The notes below the pieces were generated by a model. The model saw only the letters and a program-made list of their open reading frames with translations, made no database searches and had not been told where the DNA came from. Positions 36,934 through 47,400 of a stretch of DNA of 64,000 bases are shown piece after piece. The DNA lies in the NCBI GenBank assembly GCA_032358255.1, contig JAULBX010001114.1, positions 1-64,000 on the forward strand. Direction: 5' to 3'. A program made the position numbers and the translations under genes. Source of the stretch: Heterotrichella gracilis (lineage: Eukaryota > Sar > Xanthophyceae > Tribonematales > Xanthonemataceae). The stretch's first letter is position 1, and each line of letters opens with the position of its first letter.

Positions 36934-37760
36934 TCGGTCTTAGAGGGACACGAGACTGCATGGAGCTGTGTGGAATGCCAACTTTGACGCCAAGCATGTG
37001 GCAGCCCATGGGGCTAGATGCGGGTGATTATGGGTCGGCCAGTAAATGGTCTCTTCAAGCCAATAGTACTGGCCGCCAGGCTGAAGAGCGGGAACATTTT
37101 ATGTCAGGTGGTGCGGGGGCCACATGGGTAATTCATTTTCTCATCTTAGTTTATATGCAAATCGCATGCGCAGTTGCTCAATGTGTTTTGAGTTCAAACT
37201 TAGCAAGTCGTCATCGGCATCGTCATCATATGTCATCATTGATAGAAATGTGCAACAATACTGTTTTTTGGTTGCCCCAGGGACCTTTCCCTGCACCCCG
37301 CCCTGCACCCTTCACAATGAGTGTAGTTAATGCACTCAGTGTACAACCAGCATGGCCAACGTTGTACAACACGGTAAGGGTACAACAATCACTCTCTTTT
37401 GTTTATTCCCTTTCAATGACATGCCATAGGCTGGCCAATATCAAAAGCTGTCAGCAAATAGACTGCAATCAGTATTTAATGTTCATAATATGGCATTATC
37501 ATAGGCCTTAGATCAAGATTAGGTCAGGTATGCCCAGTAACAATGTCAGGCATCATCATTAGAAATTCTAATGATGATGCCTGACATTCAATGACAAGTT
37601 GCGGCATTCAATTGGGGCACGCAAGTTGCTCCACAACTCCTCCCACATTCACGTGTGACCGCTGCTGTGGGTGCTCAGCGTGTTTGAAATTCTCCTTGGC
37701 AAGCAATGCTTCAAGCATCATGCTGGTCGCCATGGCCTGTAACCTCAATGCCATACCCCA
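36934..37760. other. Convergent intergenic region between EXO70 and a methyltransferase gene
   Basis: No gene is supportable. The notable feature is a near-zero-loop palindrome at 37542-37588, listed separately. It holds both 3' ends. Confidence 0.5.
37542..37588. repeat. Perfect 23-bp inverted repeat with 1-nt centre
   Basis: The left arm 37542-37564 (starts AATGTCAGGCATCATC) and right arm 37566-37588 are exact reverse complements around a single A. The structure could extrude as a cruciform or form a long RNA hairpin at the 3' ends of two convergent genes. Confidence 0.9.
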
Positions 37761-39676
37761 TTAGGCCTGCCCCGTCCCTCTGCCAAAGACCATGATAGTG
37801 TTCTTGAGCCAGAGCAGCCGTGTGGCAACGCGCAGCTGAGCTTCCTGTTCGCGCGCGGGTGACCACCCAAATTCCTTCAGACGCGTGCGGATGTAGGCAT
37901 TGGGCCTGCACGCCATTGAGGGATCCCACTTAGTGAGTCACGTCCGCTGGGAAGGACACCCAGCTAGTTAGTCACATGCGTACCAGCAACACTACAGCCA
38001 AATTTAATCTAATATCATATGCTAAAGTTTAGCACTTTTAATCCGATTGGCAATGAAGCACGGTGCCATGGCGCCAAGTGAGCTTCAACAATCTGGACTC
38101 GAGTACTAGTAATACTATCACAGCCATGCTGCCAATGAACCTTGCTAGGGTTGCAAAGCAAGTCCAAAAATTGGAAAATACGATTGGAAGCAGAAGTGAA
38201 CTCGCAATGCATAGGTGCAAGCCACAGTACCCATGGATTCAGAAAGCCCCGTAAGCCTCAAGGGATGAGCCATACCTGCAATTGACGTGGCCCACTCCAA
38301 CCTGCCCTGGGAGCGCCCAGCTGGCAATGATCCCCTTGGTTGCATGTGCCGCAAGGTTGTTCAGCACTGCTGCCTCATACTGGCGAGGCACATGCTCGCC
38401 AGTCTGTAACAATTGCACAGGCAAGCGATCAGTAGTCCTCATACAGTGCGGCCATGGCGATACGGTTGGCATAAGGTTCCTACTATGGATATCACGAGGG
38501 AGGGAGGGTACATGACGAGGGCATTCACTGCCTCATGCCACAACCAAACACTGCTGTAACAGGAGCATTAACTTTGTAACTTGCCCTTGCAACCAACCAA
38601 ACTGACGTTACATGCAATGAAGTAGCAGCTACGCAACGCATTACCGCAGGTGGTGCAAGAAACATGCTCCAACGTATCACAGCACATGGACTGCATGAAT
38701 AGTCACTAGCACACATTGGCCAATGGCCAGGACCTCGCTCGCAACCCAGTTCCCCGTCCACACCCACCTCCAGACACAGCACCCACGCTCTTGGCGCCAA
38801 ACCCAGGGTCTGCGTGAGGTCCCCATGTGCCACCACTCCACCACTCAGGCTGCTGATGTTGAGCGCACCATCAAATGCATCAATGATCTGCACAATGACT
38901 GGACCTCTCAGATGACATGATATGTGATGATTGTGAATCGCGAGTCACAATGTGAGGGGTTCAAAATTAAAATTGATACCAATTTTTGAACTGCAGGAGG
39001 AGCAGCAGGCACTTAGTTGCATGATCCTGATTTGCTGGTATTATGTATGCGATATGCATTTAAGCATTCCAAGCAGGAAAGGCTGTATGGTGCGACCTCA
39101 TCCCATGTGGAGGGTTGTGAAACTAAATCGCACCTTCACCCCATGCTGCCGCAAGTACCGAACATATAGCCCCTTGCCCGCACCAAACTCGTACACCGAT
39201 TCCCCTTTCAGCAGCGTCGCCTGGAAGTACCAGCCTTGTGTCAACACACTGCATTCACCTCAGTACTCGTGGTTTGCAAGGTGAACCAGTGTACGTATAG
39301 GTATGCAATGCCAGCCCCATCTGCCACTATGCGCTATGAATTCTTTCTTCAGCTTGCTAGTAGCCACTTGACCTCCCCTTAATGAGCCTGGAGCGGCAGG
39401 CAGTTGGCTTGCGGATGGCGTTGACAGTGCAGTTGTGGGGTAATCTACTCACAAGGTGTGAGACAAGCTGCGCACCAGAGCTTGTGCCAGCTGCTCATCA
39501 AAGTAGTATTTATAGCCCTGAGACAGCAGCCATGCTCCCGTGTCTGTTTGTCCAGGTATGCTGTCTGTACCGCCTCGAGCACGTGCACTGCTTTGGGAGC
39601 TGTTCAGCGCTTTGCCAAAGTGGGTGATAGAAGCGAGGAGAAAGGCAGGCAGCAGTACCCAGGTAAATCTGGGCAT
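37761..39676 (-). CDS. Secretory-pathway SAM-dependent methyltransferase-like protein
   Basis: The first exon starts at ATG 39676 with a clear signal peptide or anchor (FTWVLLPAFLLASITHFG), then GAWLLSQGYKYYFDEQLAQA. It splices in phase 2 to an exon beginning VLTQGWYFQATLLKGE, which carries methyltransferase motif I VYEFGAGKGLYVRYLRQHG. Further minus-strand exons encode IIDAFDGALNISSLSGG, DLTQTLGLAPRAWVLCLE, GEHVPRQYEAAVLNNLAAHA, KGIIASWALPGQVGVGHVN and a C-terminal helix (ANAYIRTRLKEFGWSPARE) ending in GRGTGQA and TAA 37763-37761. The LE-x-GEH and SWA-PGQ-G-GHVN motifs mark an acidic binding loop seen in a poorly characterised methyltransferase group. The presumed location is lumenal or extracellular and the substrate is unknown. 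Confidence 0.8.
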
Positions 39677-41444
39677 GGTGTTGGCTGTCTTGCACAGTGG
39701 TGGGTGTGAGCAGCTCTCTGTGTTGTTTGTTCACTGGCTTGGCGTGAGTATGGCTTGCGATACCCTGCAGAGGGTATTTACTGGCATGGGACAGGATCCC
39801 CTCATCAGCCACAGTGTCACAATTCAGAAATGCAAGTTCTCACACGAAGCTGATATATGCATGCTTGTGTTACTTGACCATTCTTGTGTGAACGCATGTG
39901 ATCACTGGGTGGGTGATCTCATGAAAAGCGTAGCATTTTGAGAAATTCAAGGACTTGTTAAGCACAACGAAACTGTGATGGATGAATAATCAACAAGCAA
40001 AAGGGCGACAAACGTTGGAGGGTGCAACAAACAGGTGCCCCCAAGTAGGTCGTGGCATGCACCTTCAGGGTGGGGGTGCCCTCCCAACCCGTGCACATCC
40101 CTGTGCTAACATACATGCAACTTTCTTAACCCACATGCGTCACGAAAGAGGGCCACGGTAGTAAGAAACGAACCTTGCAACAGGTCATGTGGGCAGCAAC
40201 CGGCCATGACAAGCTCCTGTGCGCCAATGTAGCAACTCTGGACAGGCTATGCCAACCAGGGCACCCTCATACCTCTCGCAACCGATACTTTACAGGTTTT
40301 CAAGATCGGTGTTGACGTTTGAAGCAATGACCTTGTCTAAGGCCTCAACACTATTGGGCACAAGCGTGGTAACAACCTAGTACAACGGCATGTACCGCAG
40401 TGGGCCTCCTGGCATGTACCTTCTGGTGGTACCGCATGCCGTATTCTGCCACCGCAGAACACTGCGCAGAATTTTCGGCGTGATGGTGAGCGCAAATTTT
40501 TCCAACGATGATGTTTGGACCAAGCATCCGGCGTGCGCATGTATACAACCACTCAAAATAGCCACTGAGTGGTTTGTGATGGAAGTTGGGGGCGCCAAAT
40601 ATGCAATCCCAGTACTTTGTCGTTCAAGCCCATTCAACTGAAGTCCCATTTGCGCCCACCTGTCCGCAATTAGGCGTACTGGTAGCTACAGCTTTTTTTT
40701 AGAGGAACTTGTTGCAGCAAAGTCTGCTATTCAGTGTCCGATGCTGGCACGGTGGCAATGCCACGGCACAATGCGCGTCATCATGTCATTTAACGTGCCA
40801 TTCATCAGGTCATTCAAGTTTGCAACCATCACGTCTGGAGGACGTCAACTTGTTAAAAAATATGTGCATACTGTCCACTGAGGGAACATTGTGTGTGCCT
40901 ATAATTGACTGCAATTTCTATGACCCTTTGAGTGCAAAACCAAGGGCGCGTGGTTTGAAGCCGTGCCATGCTGTGAGGGTTGTTCTTGCGGTACACGTCA
41001 ACGCTTACAGGAGGATAAGATATGCATCCATGTGAAAGTGCAGCAACAGGATGATGCTACAATGTGCCATTATGACTGTAGTAGATCGTCTTACATAAAG
41101 GTGCAATGTAAAGAGCGTAGGCATCATCATCATGCCTATCCCATGCTTGCTTGCCAGACATCAGATTAGACATTGCATGGATCAAAATTGTACCACCAGG
41201 TCTATAAGAAATTTTGGTCGGCATGTACGTAGAAACAGGTTAACTAGCAAAACACTAGTAAGAACAGTCGGGTGATGATACCAGCTCATGTGTGTGTGTA
41301 GTATGCAGCATGCATGCAAGCCATTCTGTCTGCAATACCCTAAGGGGCTCATACACCTGCAATCGGTGAGTACTGTACTACGTGCAGTCACCATCCATGT
41401 AGCTGCACATTTGGGCTGTGGCGCCACTGTCACCTTCTGTGGGC
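39677..41444. other. Long intergenic stretch
   Basis: I read both strands and find only short, unconserved open frames. TATGCATGC occurs at 39857-39865 in the 5' flank of the methyltransferase gene. A CATGCATGCA core occurs at 41309-41318 near the superoxide dismutase 3' end. An unrecognised lineage-specific gene cannot be excluded. Confidence 0.45.
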
Positions 41445-43819
41445 TCAGCCTGAAGCCGACACTGATCCCTGCTTTGCAACAGCGTAGTTGTCGCTGACCT
41501 GTTTCCAGTTGAGCACATTCCAGAACGCACCAAGGTACTCTGGCCGCTTGTTCTGGTACTTGAGGTAGTACCTGATGCATGGGAACAGCGCAAGCATTGG
41601 TTATGGTATTTATAGCTTTGGCTTTGGCCACAACGTGTGTAAACTATTTAGTGCTGCACAAACGGTGGCAGACATTCAACGGTGGCAAGTGACGCAGCAC
41701 AGCGGCCAAACCAAGCTTCCAATGGACGCATGGTAAAGAGCCACTCACGCGTGTTCCCAGACGTCCAGCGCCAGGACGGGCCTCGCTGCCTTGCCCACCA
41801 AAGCGCTCATCAGGGGGCTGTCCTGGTTGGGGCTGGTGGTGATGATGAGCTGGCCGCTGTCATCGGTTGCCAGCCACGCCCACCCAGAGCCAAACACCGA
41901 TGCTCCGGCAGCGTTGAACTTGGTCTTCAGCTCCTCGTAGCTCCCAAAGGAGGCAGTGATGGCGTCCTTCAGCTCTGCACGGGGTTGGGCGGTGTCAAAG
42001 CCATGCCAGAGGTCAACCAAATTGTCACTCATCAGTGAACAATGCCAATGGTTGATGGTGGTTGCCAGATCCATTGTCAAGTGTTGATTGCTGAGAGACA
42101 TTGTTCAAATTGGGCAATGCAGTCTGCTGCCGCCAGCCTACGAACACTGCCAATGACGCAGGAGGGATGTCACCAGCAAGCTGGCAAGTAATTTGCGTGC
42201 AATTAACAGGGAGCCAAAGGCATGGCCACTACATGTATATCCAATAAACAAAAAAGCAGATAAAAAAGCCCACTTACGGCAGCAGGCATCAAAACAGCAG
42301 TCGAAATCACACCAAATTATTCGCATTCACCCACACATCCTGCACCCATGGCTCACCTTTTGAAGCTGACTGCTGGTAATCAACCTCTGTGGATGAAGGC
42401 GCTGCCAACACCCTCCAGAAGAAAGAGTGGTTCCAGTGTCCACCGGCATTGTTGCGCACCAGGGTGGCCACATCGCTGGGGATGGTGCTGGTCCCCGTGG
42501 ATTTCACAATCTGCTCTAGGGACAGCTTGTCCAGCTCCGGGTACTTGTCCAGTGCCTGTAGAAATTTTGAAAATTATAAATATCAACAGGAACCAAGATA
42601 CAAGCAGCATAGTCCACATGCCATAGCCACAGCCAAACATTGAAATAAAGAGCCAATCCACAGGCAAAAGCACAAGATGTACCAGCAGAAGGAGTGCAGA
42701 CATCAAACATGGGAGTGCGTGTACAAAGATGCACAGATGTGCATGCAAGCAGGTAACACGCACCGTTTTCAGGTTGTTGATGTACGCCTGGTGGTGACGG
42801 TTGTAGTGGATGTCGTTGGTGGTGGCATCAATGTAGGGCTCCAACGCTTCTGCGCTGTATGCACGGGCCGGAAGGGTGCGCTTGTCAACCCCAGCCAGCA
42901 GCTCTGAACCCTGCAGTAGGGTTTGGCGGATTCGACGTTGGGAATGCACACCCCTTCTGTGCGTAATTCAAGACAGCGTGTTCGATACTGGTTACAATAG
43001 TACACATGGAATGGCTCAAGCCAAACGGCATTGATCCGTGATGCCAGCCCACAAAATCCGTTGACACAATGTGATGCGTGCCAATCCTTGGCAAGTACAA
43101 GAACAAAGGTCATTGGCACAGCCATAAAGTATTCCGAATCCTTCACCAAATTCCTTACCTGAGATTGTGACGGACTCAGTGCTGCCACGGCACCATCCGC
43201 AAGGCCTCGAGCTGCGGGACACAGTAAAGTTGACATAACTTTTTGAGGAAACCTGCGTTCATGCATCATCACAGTCTGGAAGCAAGAATAGATCAAACAC
43301 TGGTGGTCTCAGAAAGAGGATGTGCCATTTGCATGCTGGAAAGAGCAACAGCTCACCTTGGATGAAGTCTGAAGTCCTAGCATCAGCAAGGGCGGCATCG
43401 GAAATCCCCATCGCCACCACAAGCCCCGCCAGTGACGCTACCAGCCCCTGCTTGAGCCACATGGTGGGACCACTCGCAGTGCTTGTGGTTGTGCCTGTGC
43501 TGTCCTGCTGCTGGGCTGTGGTGTGCACCTGTCTAGCTGCGCTGGGGAAGGTGCGAGGGTGGGGTGCTGGGGAGAAGGCAGCACTCCTAGGTTGCCCTGT
43601 CAAAAGCTTCCTGGAGACTGGAAGGAAGGCGGGATGGCGGGAAACAGCCCGGACTGGAGCGAAGGCCTTGGGTGCCTGCAGATTGTCAACAACTGATGGC
43701 CTGGCGACTTGATGGCTGCAGCCAGACAAATATTGGCGACCCCAAGGAGTCGCATCATTATATAGTGCCCACAGCTGGTGGGTCAGGTAGTAGGTTCCAT
43801 ATTCCACTATGGGTAGCAT
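41445..43819 (-). CDS. Mn/Fe superoxide dismutase with plastid/thylakoid-type presequence
   Basis: Converts superoxide to oxygen and hydrogen peroxide. The mature enzyme is read across minus-strand exons: [20 protein letters not shown] (first His ligand), [30 protein letters not shown] (second His), [52 protein letters not shown] (Asp and third His) and [14 protein letters not shown], ending GSVSASG and TGA 41447-41445. The C-terminal motifs are the Mn-type pattern of cyanobacteria and algae. The N-terminal exon is long, basic and Ser/Pro-rich, then [20 protein letters not shown] followed by ADARTSD, which looks like a Sec-type thylakoid signal with an Ala-x-Ala cleavage site. The exon [19 protein letters not shown] joins it to the mature domain in phase. 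The first codon is uncertain (43819 is the farthest open ATG). Confidence 0.88.
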
Positions 43820-44416
43820 GGTGAGGTGCTTGGTGCACTAGAAACAGCTAACCACTGTACTTATGCGCGGTCAGTGTATGGGAACCTGGCACCCCCCCCC
43901 CTCAGCACCACATCCTAGGACAAGCCAACTGGACATCACACTTACCATTGAGGTGGAGCACTGAGCAGTACGCATCACAGTCGACAAGTTGTACGACCGA
44001 TAAGCCTCAGGAGCTTCTGCAAGTATGGCGTCGAAATAGGTTGACGATGTCTTCCTGCGCGTACTTGATGAGGCTATGTAGGACACATGCATGCATGCGA
44101 CGAACCAAGGGGCAGAATTACACAAATTGTAGGGAAAACGCACATGCATGTAAGTCCAGCTGCTCACAAGCGGTGTCAACAAGTTTAGAGGTAAAGTCTT
44201 CGCTTTAAGACGTACAAATGTAGCTTAAAGGCTGCCGAACACCACCAGGTTAACCTTTGCAGCGCGTGCGATAGCCAGGGCCCGACCCGCGCATGCATGC
44301 ATATTGTGCGTGGGCTTTTAATTCGGTAACTTCTCGCAGTGTTGTGATGCAATAACCGTGTCCAGTCCTCTCCGCACATAACAGACGTGCTAGAGTGCGT
44401 CAGACAGTGCTCAACC
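43820..44416. promoter_or_regulatory. Divergent promoter region between superoxide dismutase and PFK-2/FBPase-2
   Basis: CATGCATGCATGCG occurs at 44086-44099 and GCATGCATGCAT at 44291-44302. A short open minus segment at about 43925-44080 (EAPEAYRSYNLSTVMRTAQ) is too isolated to call a gene. Confidence 0.45.
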
Positions 44417-47400
44417 ATGTGGGAGTTCTGGCGGTCTAAAGCAAGCAAGAAGTACAAGAGCAGACCTGGCTCGGACTCGGACAGTCCCTCAACCGCGCGT
44501 CATGGTACGGTGTATATCGTGGTGGTGGTAGCAATAATTAAGGGAAGCAAGGTCTGTTCTCGCGCTCAGAATGTGCTCGCACGTCAGGCAGCATATATAT
44601 AATGCATGCATGTGGTGTCGCGGTGTACTCGTGGCCAAAGAGCGGTAACCGCGCTTGCTGTTACATACGCGTTGTGTCCGCGTTGTTCCCACTCAGCTTG
44701 AATTGAACTGAATACCTTGTCTGCAGTGCCGCGCGTTGCTTTAGGCAGGTTGTGCAAGTCTGGTGCAAACAGTCACAAGTTGCCACCTGGCCACCTTTCT
44801 GCTCCTGCTCCTGTGCCGCCTGAAAGCAAGTGTGCAAGTGATCACAAGCTTGCTAGCAAACACCGTGTACTCATACTTCTCAACCCTGTGTCTCTTGCCT
44901 GGACCCCCGCCTTGCGGCCTGTGCGTTCCCGACATGCGCCCAACCAAGGTGCACTGCCTGTGATACAACGGCACCCCTGGATCCTAAGTTGAAGCCTGCT
45001 GACCTTCCCAGCTCACGAACCACACCGGCGAGCTCCATCCTCCCTTGCTGACAGCGCTCCATTGCCCCTGCAGGCAACCCAGTATGGGACAACATGCACC
45101 TGGCGCCGGGTATGTCCCCCGAGGCCTCCACCCACGTGTTCTTCAAGGACCTCAAGCTGCCAGCCAACGACAGCGACGAGCACCTGGACGACTTTGAGGA
45201 GGTACATATTCCCCCATGTACAGCACTAGCAGATGCGCCTGAATGCTTGGCAGTTAGGTTTCCAAGATCCAGCGTCACCGGTTATGCAGGGTATCATTGG
45301 TTTACACTCATAATGTCGTGTGTTAAAAACACTTGCTCTTGCACACGTGATCAGCGGTTATTTGTAGTGTTATAAAAACAACAATTTAACTTATGATTGT
45401 ATCTTTAGGGTTCGGACAAGGGCATGGCTAGGTCGCGCACCAGCTCCCGGCTGCAGCTGGCAGGGGTGAGCATGGCCAGGCGCATCGACAAGCAGAAGCT
45501 CATAATCATCCTGGTGGGGCTGCCGGGCAGGGGCAAGACCTTCCTGTGCAACAAGCTTATGAGCTACCTCAACTGGTGCGTGCGCTGGCTGGCGGTGGCG
45601 CGGCGCAGCTCGTGAACGTTGACGGGGCATATGCTGTGCAATCTGCTCGTGCTCGTGTGTGGGGGACACACTTGACTCGCGACAGGGTACACTAACCCCT
45701 TGACAGTATTGGAAGCCATCCGTAATTTCAGCAATGTTCCACCTCCTAAGGCCCCATGCCAACCATAGTAGCAGTGCGCCATTGCCTGAGAAGCGCTGGT
45801 TCCCTCCCCTGTGTCTTACGTACTGAATCTTCCCCCGCAGGCTGGCCCACCCCACCCGCCACTTCAATGTAGGGCTGTACAGGCGCAAGCTCAAGGGGGC
45901 GGACGAGATCCAGGACGCAGCCTTCTTTGACCACAGCAACCCGGTAGGGAAACCCTACAAACCCCACGCCGGCACCCAACCACGCCCTGGTCGATGGCCA
46001 CTGCAACATTGCTTGCAGCTGCGCCAGACCCTTGTGCAAGCCTAGCGGCATGCGTGTCTGTCGAGACCCACCACCACGGTGCGCTGCACATGGAAAATTC
46101 TTTTGCGCCTGTCGCAAAACCCTGAAAACACCCTGTCGGCGGTGCAGATAGGGCTTGAGGCGCGCCACCATGCGCTGTACCTTGCCCTGGAGGACATGGA
46201 GAGCTGGCTGTCGAGCGAGGGCGCCCAGGTGGCCATCTTTGACGCAACAAACTCGACCGAGGAGCGGCGGCAGCTGCTGGTGAGTCAAATGCCCTAAAAG
46301 CACCCTTATTGTTGATGTAATTGCTGATGTAGTAGCTGAGACACTGAAGGCATAAAGTGGGCAACCCTAGGAACCCTTGTTTTAGTAGACAGCTCCCAAT
46401 CAGCTGGAGATTGCAGCTGCAGCTGAGGCAAATGCCCTGGAAAACCTCCCGTGGGTTGGGTAATCAACTCCACAGGGAGGCACATTGCAGTGACGAGGCC
46501 AATACCCTCCAAACGTGATAACGATGTACCCCAGAGCCATCAAGAGCAGAAATCAGCCACACTTGGCACACTACATCCCGCCATTGAGAGTGCTCGTTGC
46601 ACTGTGGTCCCACCCAGGCTGCTTATCCTCACCCTCACCCTAAACCCTAAACCCTCGTCCTGCCCTTCATCTTGACCCTCACCTTCTGTTGCCTCCCCGC
46701 AGCGCGACCGCTTTCACGGCACCTGGCAGTACCTGTTCATCGAGTCCATCTGCAACGACCCGCTGGTGCTTGAGCAGAACTACCGCTCCAAGATGATGTA
46801 CTCGCCTGACTACAAGGGGATGGACACCACGCAGGTGAGCAGGGGGGGGCGAGGAGCAATGCTTGCAGGGTTGACACGCTGGCTAGGTGCTGGCGCCGCC
46901 TGTAGGCTTCCCTGCCAACCTGGAGAAAGGCTGGCCTCCCCATTGCAATCCTGCCATTCCTTCCATTTGCACCTACATGTAGGAGGAATGCCTCCTGTGG
47001 GATTTCCAGGCATCGTTCCATTAGACGACTCACTCCATAAAAAAATGCAGGGAGGTCTTGTTTTCCCTTTTGACCTGTTCCCCGCGCAGGCAATCGAGGA
47101 CTTCCGGGCGCGCATACGCAACTACGAGGAGGTGTACGACACGATCACAGACAGGAACCTGCACTACATCAAGCTCATCGACATGTGCGTGCGCTGTTGC
47201 AAACCCTAAACCCTGAACCCTGAACCTGCACTACATCAAGCTCATCGACATGTGCGCGCGCTGCTGCAAACCCTAAACCCTAACCCTGAACCTGCACTAC
47301 ATCTAGCTCATCGGCATGTGCGCGCGCTGCCGACAAATCTAAACCCTGAACCCTGAAGTCCTCAAGTATAGTCACGAGGCATCAGCTAGAGGGTGTTTTG

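Noticed and set aside
40709-41035. 108-residue plus-strand frame
   Set aside because: It has no conserved motif and shows ordinary intergenic composition.
43925-44080. Extra exon of superoxide dismutase or a small gene
   Set aside because: It is an isolated 50-residue open stretch on the minus strand with no start or partner exons.
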